Below the pieces are notes generated by a model that worked only from the letters and a program-made list of their open reading frames with translations, was not told the DNA's origin and made no database searches. This document shows positions 1 through 7,913 of a DNA stretch of 37,393 nucleotides, piece after piece; within the stretch, counting starts at the first letter, position 1; each line of letters begins with the position of its first letter. Source of the stretch: Candidatus Omnitrophota bacterium (GTDB taxonomy: Bacteria > Omnitrophota > Gorgyraeia > JABMRN01 > RBG-13-46-9); assembly GCA_030605095.1 (NCBI GenBank), contig JAUWBJ010000006.1:1-37393 (forward strand). The letters run 5' to 3'. Both the position numbers and the translations under genes were made by a program.

Positions 1-1377
1 GATTTATGCAAGGGGCCCCATGTTGCGAGGACAGGCGAGATTAAAGTTTTCAAGCTTCTTTCGGTAGCGGGGGCTTACTGGCGGGGGATTGAGACCAATC
101 CCATGCTACAGAGGATTTACGGAACCGCCTTTGAAAAGAAAGAAGGCCTTGACAGGTTTCTTAAGCTGAGGGAAGAGGCGAGAAAAAGAGACCACCGCGT
201 TCTGGGAAAGAAATTGGACATGTTCAGCTTTAATGCCGAAATGGGTGCGGGACTTGTTTTGTATCATCCAAAAGGAGCACTTTTTAGAACCATTATCGAA
301 GATTATATAAGAGGGGAGCATTTAAAGCGGGGTTACGAATTAGTTATAAGCCCGCATATTTTAAAGAGTGACATATGGATTCAATCAGGGCACTACGATT
401 ACTACAAAGAGAATATGTATATCTTCCAAATAGAAGGCAAGGAGTTTGCGGTAAGGCCGATGAATTGCCCCGGCCATATCCTGGTTTATAAATCACAGAA
501 GAGAAGTTATAGAGATTTGCCCTTGAGATTTTTTGAACTCGGCAGCGTATATAGACACGAAAAGTCCGGGGTTTTACACGGCCTTTTGAGGGTAAGGGGA
601 TTTACGCAGGACGACGCGCATATATTTTGTTTAAAAGAGCAGGTAGAGGACGAAATCGCAAATGTCATAGATTTTGCCGGTGATACATTGAAGATTTTTG
701 GGTTCGCCGAATACAGCGTAGAATTAAGCACAAAGCCGAAGAAGCACATAGGCACTGACGAGGAATGGAAGGAGGCAACCGAGGCCCTGGAGAATACCCT
801 GAAGAAAAAGAAGATTCCTTACGAAATAAACGAAGGGGAAGGCGCTTTTTACGGCCCCAAGATAGACATAAAACTTAAAGACGCGCTGGGCCGCGAGTGG
901 CAATGCGCAACCATCCAGTGCGACTTTGCGCTTCCGGAAAGGTTTGCTCTTTCCTATGCCGACAAAGACGGGAAAAAGAAGCGACCCATAATGCTGCACA
1001 GGGTTATCCTCGGCAGTATCGAGAGATTCATAGGCGCGTTAATAGAGCATTATGGGGGAAACTTTCCGCTCTGGTTGGCCCCGGTTCAGATAGCCATTAT
1101 TCCAATTACAAAGAAGCAAAACGATTATGGCGAGAAACTTAAATCCCTTATGTCCCAAAGGAATTTAAGGGCTCTGATAGATACCCGCGACGAAAAGATG
1201 CAGAAGAAAATCCGGGAATACGAATTGGAAAAAATCCCGTATCTTGTCATCGTGGGAGAAAAAGAGGTAAAACAAAATAGCGTATCAATTCGCTCGAAAT
1301 CCAGAGGCAATATCGGCGAGATGCCGGTAGATGAATTTCTGGATATGATTGCCGAAGAAATAAGAAATAAAAAATAG
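1..1377 (+). CDS. thrS: Threonyl-tRNA synthetase, 5'-truncated by window edge
   Basis: ThrRS charges tRNA-Thr in the cytoplasm. The ORF track starts at an internal Met (103), but the frame is open to base 1 and reads DLCKGPHVARTG, part of the N2 editing region, so the gene runs in from the left and its TGS/editing N-terminus lies outside. The class II core is complete: motif 2 region, the zinc-site Cys in RPMNCPGH, the HGLLRVRGFTQDDAH segment, motif 3 LHRVILGSIERF, then the anticodon-binding domain to the C-terminal KNKK. It is first in the thrS-infC-rpmI-rplT cluster; infC follows in the same frame after 18 bases. Identity is very secure; only the missing 5' part is uncertain. Confidence 0.97.
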   Translation, partial: DLCKGPHVARTGEIKVFKLLSVAGAYWRGIETNPMLQRIYGTAFEKKEGLDRFLKLREEARKRDHRVLGKKLDMFSFNAEMGAGLVLYHPKGALFRTIIEDYIRGEHLKRGYELVISPHILKSDIWIQSGHYDYYKENMYIFQIEGKEFAVRPMNCPGHILVYKSQKRSYRDLPLRFFELGSVYRHEKSGVLHGLLRVRGFTQDDAHIFCLKEQVEDEIANVIDFAGDTLKIFGFAEYSVELSTKPKKHIGTDEEWKEATEALENTLKKKKIPYEINEGEGAFYGPKIDIKLKDALGREWQCATIQCDFALPERFALSYADKDGKKKRPIMLHRVILGSIERFIGALIEHYGGNFPLWLAPVQIAIIPITKKQNDYGEKLKSLMSQRNLRALIDTRDEKMQKKIREYELEKIPYLVIVGEKEVKQNSVSIRSKSRGNIGEMPVDEFLDMIAEEIRNKK

Positions 1378-1395
1378 AAACAAAGGGGGTTATTT

Positions 1396-1905
1396 ACGAA
1401 AAAATTTATAAGAGTAAATAGAAGAATCAGAGCCGAAAACGTCCGCCTTATCGGCGAGGATGGAAAACAATTTGGTGTAGTGCATATCGGGGAGGCCTTG
1501 AGGGTAGCGGAAGAAGCAAGACTCGATTTGGTCGAAGTAGCGCCTAATGTAACTCCGCCTGTTTGCAAGATTATGGATTATCCGAAATTTAAGTACGAGC
1601 AGGAAAAAAAAGAAAGGCAGGCCAAGAAGAAACAGCACGTAACCCATCTTAAAGAATTAAAAATCGGGCCCAAGATTGCGGAACACGATTACCAGGTGAA
1701 GCTTCACCATCTCCAGCGGTTCTTGAAAAGAGGCGATAAAGTAAAAATTACTATGAGGTTTCGAGGAAGACAAATGCAGCATATAGACCTCGGCAGAAAT
1801 GTCTTGCAGAGATTAGTAAAGGATGCCACTGACATCGGCGAGGAAGAGCGTTCGCCTCAATTAGATGGCCGCGTGATGACGATGGTGTTTACGCCGAGAA
1901 AATAG
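1396..1905 (+). CDS. infC: Translation initiation factor IF-3 with a non-canonical ACG start
   Basis: IF3 binds the 30S subunit, prevents 50S joining and rejects non-standard start codons. The ORF track begins at ATG 1480, but family similarity starts earlier: [18 protein letters not shown] lies upstream in frame. Between the thrS stop and this segment the in-frame codons are AAA CAA AGG GGG TTA TTT ACG, so there is no ATG, GTG or TTG. A strong Shine-Dalgarno AAAGGGGG ends 6 bases before ACG at 1396, giving an N-terminus [12 protein letters not shown] of normal length (169 aa in total). E. coli and Bacillus infC use AUU, which lets IF3 repress its own translation; ACG would serve the same logic. 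The in-frame ATA at 1408 is too far from the SD. rpmI follows after 11 bases. Confidence 0.93.
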   Translation, partial: TKKFIRVNRRIRAENVRLIGEDGKQFGVVHIGEALRVAEEARLDLVEVAPNVTPPVCKIMDYPKFKYEQEKKERQAKKKQHVTHLKELKIGPKIAEHDYQVKLHHLQRFLKRGDKVKITMRFRGRQMQHIDLGRNVLQRLVKDATDIGEEERSPQLDGRVMTMVFTPRK

Positions 1906-1916
1906 GAGCCACAAAA

Positions 1917-2114
1917 ATGCCTAAATTAAAGACCAGAAAAGCGCTCGCGAAGCGTGTTAAATTTACCAAGAAAGGTAAAATTAAAAGGTCCAGGTCTTTC
2001 AGAAGACATATATTGACGAAAAAGACAGGAAAGAGAAAAAGAGCTTTAAGAAAAGCCTCTCTTGTATCAAAATCACAAGTAAAGATGATTAAAAGACTCA
2101 TGCCTTATGGTTAG
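1917..2114 (+). CDS. rpmI: 50S ribosomal protein L35
   Basis: A 65-residue, very basic protein beginning [17 protein letters not shown] and ending MIKRLMPYG, the usual L35 length and ends. L35 is a late-assembling protein of the large subunit. AGGAG lies 7-8 bases ahead of the ATG. It sits in the standard infC-rpmI-rplT order and is surely co-transcribed with both. No L20-binding leader can be placed in the 11-base gap before it, so any L20 autoregulation would have to act through sequence inside infC. Confidence 0.97.
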   Translation: MPKLKTRKALAKRVKFTKKGKIKRSRSFRRHILTKKTGKRKRALRKASLVSKSQVKMIKRLMPYG

Positions 2115-2127
2115 GGGGGAAGGATAA

Positions 2128-2481
2128 ATGACGAGGGTAAAATTCTCGGTTGCATCAAAAAGAAGAAGAAAGAAGGTCTTAAAAAAAGCCAAGGGCCAGT
2201 ATGGCGCAAGGTCTAAACTTTATCGGACGGCAAAGGAATCTGTCCAGAAAGGTATGTATTACAGCTACAGGGATAGAAAGCAGAAAAAGCGGCTTTTCAG
2301 GAATCTCTGGATTGCCAGAATCAATGCGGCATGCAGGGGGGAAGGCCTTTCTTACAGTAAATTCTTGAAAGGTTTAAAAAAGGCCAAAGTCGCGTTGAAT
2401 AGAAAAATCCTTGCGGACATGGCTGTAAACGATAATAAGGCATTTGGTAAGCTCGTGGAACTCGCTAAGGCGAATATATAA
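2128..2481 (+). CDS. rplT: 50S ribosomal protein L20
   Basis: 117 residues with the L20 signature: basic N-terminal extension ([15 protein letters not shown]), then [17 protein letters not shown] and a globular RNA-binding C-terminal half ([21 protein letters not shown]). L20 binds 23S rRNA domain I early in 50S assembly and in some bacteria represses the infC-rpmI-rplT operon. A long purine-rich SD (GGGGGGAAGGA) precedes the ATG. It closes the translation-factor cluster; ktrB follows after 20 bases. Confidence 0.97.
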   Translation: MTRVKFSVASKRRRKKVLKKAKGQYGARSKLYRTAKESVQKGMYYSYRDRKQKKRLFRNLWIARINAACRGEGLSYSKFLKGLKKAKVALNRKILADMAVNDNKAFGKLVELAKANI

Positions 2482-2501
2482 TTGACACGGTGTAAAAAAT
2501 T

Positions 2502-3851
2502 ATGTTAAGAAGGCTAAATCCACCGCAGATTGTTGTAGTCAGCTTTCTCGTTGCTATATTTATAGGTACGGTACTCTTAAGTATGCCGTTCGCCACCCAG
2601 AGCGGAAAAAGGGCGCCTCTGGTTGACAGCCTTTTTACCGCTACAAGCGCAACCTGCGTGACAGGGCTTATAGTCAGGGACACGGGAACATATTTTTCAG
2701 GATTCGGGAAAGCCGTGATACTTATTTTGCTACAGATGGGTGGGCTCGGCATAATGACATTTTCAACGCTTTTTGCCATTCTTCTGGGGAGGAAACTGAC
2801 AATAAAGCACGACCTTGTCATACAGAGGACGATGGCGGCGAATAAAGTACAAAATTTAGCGACGCTCATAAAATACATTCTTTTTATCACGCTCGGGATA
2901 GAGTTTTTAGGCGCGACCTGCCTTGCCCTGCGCTGGGCGAGGGTTATGGATTGGTCGTTTGGGAAGATTCTTGCGAATTCCGTATTTCACGCCATCAGCG
3001 CCTTTTGTAATGCGGGATTTTCTCTGTTTTCTACGAGCTTCCGCTCATTTTTAGGAGACCCATATATAAATTTGATAATGATTTTTCTCATAATAATCGG
3101 CGGTATCGGTTTTGTCGTTATTTTAGAACTACCCCGTTTTTTAAGGAGAAAACCCCGTTATCATATCAGCATTCAAGCCAAAGTCGCCTTGACGATATCA
3201 GTAACTCTAATTTTTATAGGGGCCATACTCTTTTTCCTCGTTGAGAAAAATAATGTGATGACAGGCCTTTCCGTAAAAGAGAAGGTATTGGGCTCATTTT
3301 TTCAATCGGTTACCACAAGGACGGCAGGGTTTAGCACATTTAATATAGGCACTCTTGCGACGCCTACGCTATGCTTTTTTGCGGTTCTTATGTTTATCGG
3401 CGCTTCACCCGGCTCGACAGGAGGCGGCATTAAAACGTGTACATTCGGCGTGCTTTTGGCAACGCTTTTTTCAATGTCGAAGAATAAAGACAGGGTATCT
3501 CTCTTTAAACGCACAATCCCGAAAGAGGTTATACGCAAGTCCCTCGTCGTCGTGTTCCTGGCATTGGCGTGGATTTTTGTTGCGGTATTTTTGCTGGCGC
3601 TCGTTGAGTACAGAAAAGCTGCGATTCTGGACAATTTCTTTTTACGGGTGCTATTTGAGGTAATATCAGCCTTCGGAACAGTCGGCCTCTCGACGGGGAT
3701 TACGCCTACATTGAGCGCGGCGGGAAAGCTTATTATAATATTTACGATGTTTGCAGGGAGGATAGGCCCTTTGACTCTGGCGCTGGCTGTGGCGCTTCAG
3801 GGCGGTAAAGTCATCTACACCTATCCCGAAGAGAAGATTATGATTGGTTGA
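2502..3851 (+). CDS. ktrB: Potassium uptake channel subunit KtrB/TrkH family
   Basis: A 449-residue polytopic inner-membrane protein of the SKT superfamily, with four membrane-pore-membrane repeats around a K+ pathway. The four filter-like segments are visible: SATCVTGL, FCNAGFS, TTRTAGFS and FGTVGLS, each with the conserved Gly. Length and the N-terminus (LNPPQIVVVSFLVAIFIGTVLLSMPFAT) fit KtrB rather than the longer TrkH. The next gene encodes the matching cytosolic RCK subunit. The pair sits between rplT and pheS, where the E. coli cluster has only pheM. No clear Shine-Dalgarno precedes the ATG. Partner specificity (KtrA or TrkA type) is inferred. Confidence 0.93.
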   Translation: MLRRLNPPQIVVVSFLVAIFIGTVLLSMPFATQSGKRAPLVDSLFTATSATCVTGLIVRDTGTYFSGFGKAVILILLQMGGLGIMTFSTLFAILLGRKLTIKHDLVIQRTMAANKVQNLATLIKYILFITLGIEFLGATCLALRWARVMDWSFGKILANSVFHAISAFCNAGFSLFSTSFRSFLGDPYINLIMIFLIIIGGIGFVVILELPRFLRRKPRYHISIQAKVALTISVTLIFIGAILFFLVEKNNVMTGLSVKEKVLGSFFQSVTTRTAGFSTFNIGTLATPTLCFFAVLMFIGASPGSTGGGIKTCTFGVLLATLFSMSKNKDRVSLFKRTIPKEVIRKSLVVVFLALAWIFVAVFLLALVEYRKAAILDNFFLRVLFEVISAFGTVGLSTGITPTLSAAGKLIIIFTMFAGRIGPLTLALAVALQGGKVIYTYPEEKIMIG

Positions 3852-3876
3852 TTGTCTGGTAAAAAGGGAGGAAAAA

Positions 3877-4557
3877 ATGAGGCAATTCGCTGTTATAGGT
3901 TTAGGCAGGTTTGGTTTAAGTGTCGCAAGGACGCTTGCCGAAAAAGGATACCAGGTTCTGGCTATAGACATAAAGGAGCCTATAACCCAGGATATTTCAG
4001 ATGAGGTAACGCAGGCCGTATGTCTCGATGCCACTGACGAGAAGGCACTGAGGGGTGTCGGTATAGAAAATGTGGATGTCGCTATCATCGGCGTAGGAAC
4101 AAATCTGGAAGCGAGTATTTTGATTACGCTTAACCTGAAGGAGATCGGCGTTAAAGAGGTTGTGTGCAAAGCCGTCAACAAGGACCATAAAAAAGCGCTG
4201 GAGAAAATCGGTGCGACAAAAGTTATTCAACCCGAAAAGGAAATGGGTGTAAGGGTAGCAAACAGCCTCGTTTCCAGTAGCGTTATCGAGCACATAGAGC
4301 TTTCCGATGAGTCGAGCATAGTGGAACTGATTGCCCCGAAAGAATTTATCGGCAAATCCCTAAGAGAAGTGGACGTTCGCGCCAAATTCGGGGTAACCGT
4401 AATCGCGGTAAAAAGAAAGATTCCCTCTGCGTCCAAGGGGAAAGAAGAGGAAATTGTGAATGTTTCTCCCCAGGCGGAAGATATTATAAAAAAAGGGGAT
4501 ATTCTCGTCGTATTGGGCCCGAATGAAAATATAGATAAGCTCAAAAAAAAGCACTAA
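3877..4557 (+). CDS. ktrA: Potassium channel regulatory subunit KtrA/TrkA (RCK)
   Basis: 226-residue cytosolic regulator that binds nucleotide and gates KtrB. RCK_N is a Rossmann domain (MRQFAVIGLGRFGLSVA, the GxGxxG site, at residues 1-17; LAIDIKE with the acidic residue ending strand 2), and RCK_C spans about residues 140-226. The track starts at TTG 3844, inside the ktrB stop region; the ATG at 3877 is preferred because GGGAGG lies 5 bases ahead and the protein then starts directly at the first beta strand. Single-Rossmann length excludes the double-domain TrkA of E. coli. Confidence 0.93.
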   Translation: MRQFAVIGLGRFGLSVARTLAEKGYQVLAIDIKEPITQDISDEVTQAVCLDATDEKALRGVGIENVDVAIIGVGTNLEASILITLNLKEIGVKEVVCKAVNKDHKKALEKIGATKVIQPEKEMGVRVANSLVSSSVIEHIELSDESSIVELIAPKEFIGKSLREVDVRAKFGVTVIAVKRKIPSASKGKEEEIVNVSPQAEDIIKKGDILVVLGPNENIDKLKKKH

Positions 4558-4564
4558 TAAACAA

Positions 4565-5575
4565 GTGGAAGAGAGCGTCAGAAATATAAGACAATCGTTT
4601 GAAGAAGATATTAAGAACGCAACTGATGCAGGGTTACTGGAAAGCATACGCGTCAAATATCTAGGCAGAAAAGGGCTTATCTCCGAATTAATGGGGCATC
4701 TTCCCTCACTCGATAAGGAAAAAAGGCCCCGGCTCGGCAGAGAGCTCAATCTTCTGAAGAGGCATATTCAAAGAGAACTTCAGAGGAAACAACAACTCCT
4801 TCCGTCCGGCCGCGAATTAGAAGGAGAAAAAATTGATATTACCATGCCGGGTATTCTGCCGGAGGAAGGGCACCTTCATGTTATTACGAAAACCCTAAAT
4901 GAAATAAATGACATATTCGTCTCTTTAGGGTTTCAGATAGCGGAAGGGCCGGAAATAGAAAAAGAGTTTTACAATTTTGAAGCGCTCAACATCCCGCTGG
5001 AACATCCATCAAGAGACGCTTTCGATACATTCTATATCACCGACGATATTCTTCTAAGAAGCCACACCTCGACCGTCCAGATAAGAATTATGGAAAAGAT
5101 AAAACCCCCCATTCAGGCAATTATGCCGGGTAGGGTCTACAGGCCTGACGCGGTTGACGCCTCACACTCATTTATGTTCCACCAGGTTGAAGGGCTAATG
5201 GTGGATAGGGGCATTAAATTTTCCGATTTGAAAGGTATTTTAAATCTTTTTACCAAGCGCATGTTCGGCGAAAAGACAAAGACGAGATTCAGGCCGAGTT
5301 TTTTCCCTTTTACGGAACCCTCCGCAGAAGTAGATATTTCCTGTATTATATGCAAGGGCAAAGGCTGCCGGGTATGTTCCCACACAGGGTGGCTGGAGAT
5401 TTTAGGCGCAGGCATGGTAAATCCGGTTATCTTCGAAGCGGTAGGATATTCTCCCCGGAAATACACAGGGCTCGCTTTTGGAATGGGCGTTGAACGAATC
5501 GCCATGCTTAAATACGGCATAGATGATATACGGCTCTTTTTCGAGAACGACATAAGGTTTTTAAAACAGTTCTGA
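4565..5575 (+). CDS. pheS: Phenylalanyl-tRNA synthetase alpha subunit
   Basis: 336 residues with GTG start. An N-terminal antiparallel coiled coil (about 1-85) precedes the class II catalytic domain: motif 1 near GPEIEKEFYNFEALN, motif 2 in PGRVYRPDAVDASHSFMFHQVEGL, and motif 3 GMGVERIAMLKYGIDDIR. A Cys cluster (CIICKGKGCRVC) sits where many PheS have a metal or knuckle loop. Together with PheT it forms the alpha2-beta2 enzyme that charges tRNA-Phe. It overlaps pheT by one base (TGATG), a sign of translational coupling. The ribosome-binding site is weak. Confidence 0.96.
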   Translation: MEESVRNIRQSFEEDIKNATDAGLLESIRVKYLGRKGLISELMGHLPSLDKEKRPRLGRELNLLKRHIQRELQRKQQLLPSGRELEGEKIDITMPGILPEEGHLHVITKTLNEINDIFVSLGFQIAEGPEIEKEFYNFEALNIPLEHPSRDAFDTFYITDDILLRSHTSTVQIRIMEKIKPPIQAIMPGRVYRPDAVDASHSFMFHQVEGLMVDRGIKFSDLKGILNLFTKRMFGEKTKTRFRPSFFPFTEPSAEVDISCIICKGKGCRVCSHTGWLEILGAGMVNPVIFEAVGYSPRKYTGLAFGMGVERIAMLKYGIDDIRLFFENDIRFLKQF

Positions 5576-7647
5576 TGAAGGTATCATATAACTGGCTAAA
5601 AGAGTATGTTGACGTAAGGATAGATCCGAAGAAGCTCGCTTATTTTCTTACAATGGCCGGTATTAATGTCACATCTTGCAGAAATGTAGGCGGCGACTAT
5701 ATATTCGAATTCGAAATAACGGCAAACCGGCCGGACTGCTTAGGTATTATCGGCATAGCGAGAGAAGTAGCTTGTATTCTGGGAAAAAAGCTTAAGCCCC
5801 CGAAAGAACTCCAGAAAAATCCACAGCCCCCGCCTACGCCAAGGCTTCGGCGGGCAGGCGCCGCCCGGAGCCGCGAACCATCTTTAGATATCGAGCTGGA
5901 AGATCCTGAACTCTGTTTCCGTTATACGGCGAGAATCATAAGAAATGTCGAAGTAAGGCCTTCCCCGGATTGGCTAAAAGAGAAAATTATATCCGTTGGC
6001 TTGAGGCCTGTTAATAATATCGTTGATATAACGAATTTTGTCCTTTTCGAAACAGGCCAGCCGATGCATGCTTTTGACCTCGATAAGATAAAGGGAAGCA
6101 TCTCTGTAAGGCGTGGGATAAAAGGCGAAAAGATTATAACTATCGATAATGTGCCGAGGACATGCAACCCGGATATGCTTGTTATAGCGGACGCGAGCGG
6201 CCCCATTGCGATAGGAGGCGTTATGGGCGGGCTAAAGGCAGAGGTCAATAATATGACGAAAAACATCCTTTTGGAAAGCGCTTTTTTCAATCCCATTTCA
6301 ATAAGAAGGACATCGCGCGCTTTAGGCCTGTCTTCGGAGTCCAGCTACAGATTTGAAAGAAGAATTAACAATGACATGGTTGCCAAAGCTTCAAATAGAG
6401 GAGCTTGTTTGATAGAGACAATTGCCGAAGGGGAAATAGGGCCGCTTATAGATATTGGAAAGAAGGCCATCTATTCAAAAACCATAAATTTCGATTTAGG
6501 AAAGGCAAATAAAATCCTTGGCGTATGTATAGCGAAAGGCGAAGCTGCTAAAATTCTAAAAACCCTGGGCTTCTCCGTGAAGGCTCAAAGAACCTCTATG
6601 AAAGTTACGGTTCCGGGTTTCCGGGGAGACGTTAAAAACGATATAGACTTAACCGAAGAGCTGGCTCGTATATATGGGTATGAAAAAATACCGCTTACCA
6701 TTCCGCGTATTACGGGTAATATCAGAATAAAGGATTTTACGAGCCTCCTGGAAGAGAAAATGAGCCAGGCGCTTACGAGACTCGGTTTGAATGAAATAAT
6801 AACATACGGCCTTATAAGTAAAAATAGCATAAAGGGGCTTGGTATTCGGGAAGACGAAATCGTTGTTATTAAAAACCCGTTAAGCATAGGCCAGGAGATA
6901 ATGAGGCCGACACTGTTACCGGGATGCTTAAACGTTATTTCTTATAACTTTAATAGAAAAGCAAGACATCTTTCGCTTTTTGAGATGGGAAAAGTCTATA
7001 AAGAAAAAAAGAATTCATACATTGAAGAACCTGTTTTATCTATCGGTCTCGCCGGGATAAGGCGGGAAAACTGGAAAAACCAGATGCAGGAATTCACCTT
7101 TTTCGACATAAAAGGCGTATTCGAAAAATTGCTGGAAGAAATCGGCATTACCCATATTGTATTTAAGAAAAGCGAAATAGGGGGATTCAATAAAGATATC
7201 GTTTCAACCGTAGAGAATCGCGGAAGGGTTATTGCCTGTTTTGGCGAGGTCGACAAAAAAATTTGTGAAAGGTTTGATATAGAAAAAAAAGTATTTTACG
7301 GGGAACTTTATATCGGAAACCTCCTCGAGAGAGTAAAATTAGACAAGAGATATACCCCAATCAGCCGTTATCCGTCTATAAGGCGGGATATTTCTGTTAT
7401 ATTAGATAAAAACGTAGCCTCATCCGAGGTTACGAATATCATAAAAGAAATCGGCAAAACACTTGTAAAGGAAGTTTCTCTTGTAGATTACTATAAAGGA
7501 AAGCAGATACCCGAAGGGAAGCGCGGCCTTCTTTATAGAATCGAATTCCGAAGCGACGAAAAAACCTTAAAAGACGCCGAAGTCAACTGCCTCCATTCCG
7601 AAATCAAAAAAGCCCTTTCCGAAAAACTCAATATCTCTTTCCGTTAA
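5575..7647 (+). CDS. pheT: Phenylalanyl-tRNA synthetase beta subunit lacking the B2 tRNA-binding domain
   Basis: 690 residues against roughly 790-800 in E. coli. The start MKVSYNWLKEYVDV is canonical, but residue 38 runs straight into DYIFEFEITANRPDCLG, so the OB-fold (EMAPII-like) B2 insertion normally found at about 39-150 is absent. B3/B4 (GLRPVNNIVDITNFV; GGVMGG), the B5 helix region, the catalytic-like domain and a C-terminal ferredoxin-fold anticodon-binding domain (RYPSIRRDISVILD to the end) are present. The linker after B1 (about residues 86-105, PPPTPRLRRAGAARSRE) is encoded by a GC-rich palindromic repeat. Short PheT forms are known in other bacteria, so loss of B2 need not impair function. 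Confidence 0.95.
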   Translation: MKVSYNWLKEYVDVRIDPKKLAYFLTMAGINVTSCRNVGGDYIFEFEITANRPDCLGIIGIAREVACILGKKLKPPKELQKNPQPPPTPRLRRAGAARSREPSLDIELEDPELCFRYTARIIRNVEVRPSPDWLKEKIISVGLRPVNNIVDITNFVLFETGQPMHAFDLDKIKGSISVRRGIKGEKIITIDNVPRTCNPDMLVIADASGPIAIGGVMGGLKAEVNNMTKNILLESAFFNPISIRRTSRALGLSSESSYRFERRINNDMVAKASNRGACLIETIAEGEIGPLIDIGKKAIYSKTINFDLGKANKILGVCIAKGEAAKILKTLGFSVKAQRTSMKVTVPGFRGDVKNDIDLTEELARIYGYEKIPLTIPRITGNIRIKDFTSLLEEKMSQALTRLGLNEIITYGLISKNSIKGLGIREDEIVVIKNPLSIGQEIMRPTLLPGCLNVISYNFNRKARHLSLFEMGKVYKEKKNSYIEEPVLSIGLAGIRRENWKNQMQEFTFFDIKGVFEKLLEEIGITHIVFKKSEIGGFNKDIVSTVENRGRVIACFGEVDKKICERFDIEKKVFYGELYIGNLLERVKLDKRYTPISRYPSIRRDISVILDKNVASSEVTNIIKEIGKTLVKEVSLVDYYKGKQIPEGKRGLLYRIEFRSDEKTLKDAEVNCLHSEIKKALSEKLNISFR
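5829..5854. repeat. Palindromic repeat element translated within pheT
   Basis: CCCGCC...GGCGGG arms enclose an inner GCC-AA-GGC hairpin, with GC content well above the surrounding gene. The wider insertion runs to about 5875 and encodes a Pro/Arg/Ala-rich stretch with no counterpart in other PheT proteins. Motifs of the form CCCGCC-(N)-GCTTCGGCGGG are, from memory, widespread dispersed repeats in groundwater bacteria. Insertion in frame into a linker resembles the protein-coding palindromic elements of Rickettsia. Confidence 0.7.
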
Positions 7648-7666
7648 ACCCCACACTGTTATTTTG

Positions 7667-7694
7667 TTGATTTAATACCGCAGAGGAGTACAAT
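7667..7694 (+). promoter_or_regulatory. Sigma-70-type promoter ahead of the structured RNA
   Basis: TTGATT, 16-base spacer, TACAAT, lying in the gap after pheT. A start near 7701 would launch the structured RNA directly. A competing reading is that ATTTTGTTGA (7661-7670) pairs perfectly with TCAACAAAAT (7791-7800), which would put this stretch inside a larger RNA read through from pheT. Confidence 0.5.
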
Positions 7695-7700
7695 ATACCT

Positions 7701-7865
7701 ATATATAGGTAAGGGAAAATACCCTGCCGTTCTCGTGAACCCCTGCCCATGCACGCATGGACAGGGTGAAACGGGGTGGTAAAGCTTGATTCAACAAAAT
7801 AAACATTGGGAGCCGAACTCTCTTATATCTGTGGATATAGGAGGATGGCACCCACCTTTACAAAA
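7701..7865 (+). ncRNA. ssrS: Structured RNA, candidate 6S RNA
   Basis: The pheT-rarA gap has no plausible CDS but is rich in pairing. An apical hairpin CCCTG-C-CCATG / CATGG-A-CAGGG (loop CACG) sits on CCGTT/AACGG and TACC/GGTA helices. A second arm is CTCTTATATC-TGTG-GATATAGGAG, flanked by GGGAGCC/GGCACCC. The ends can close through GTAAGGG (7709-7715) and CCTTTAC (7855-7861). 6S RNA mimics an open promoter and sequesters sigma-70 RNA polymerase; in Firmicutes its gene lies near rarA, and CCCTG...CGTGAA plus a 3' GGCACCCACC recall 6S sequences. The identification rests on context and a hand fold, and the ends are approximate. Confidence 0.5.
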
Positions 7866-7913
7866 AAGGACCTAAGTTTTTCCACTCTAACACGGCTCAG
7901 GCAGGGTTTTTTA

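Noticed and set aside
2482-2506. TTGACA just after rplT as a ktrB promoter
   Set aside because: No acceptable -10 at 16-18 bases; the only candidate overlaps the ktrB start codon.
3666-4181. 171-aa minus-strand ORF over ktrB/ktrA
   Set aside because: Shadow of two convincing genes; no start signals.
7747-7766. CCCATG-CACG-CATGG hairpin as a terminator for pheT
   Set aside because: No T-run follows and it sits inside a larger multi-helix fold.
7806-7913. Upstream extension of rarA in the ORF track
   Set aside because: The 36 residues have no RarA similarity and lie in the structured RNA region; ATG 7914 gives a normal family length.
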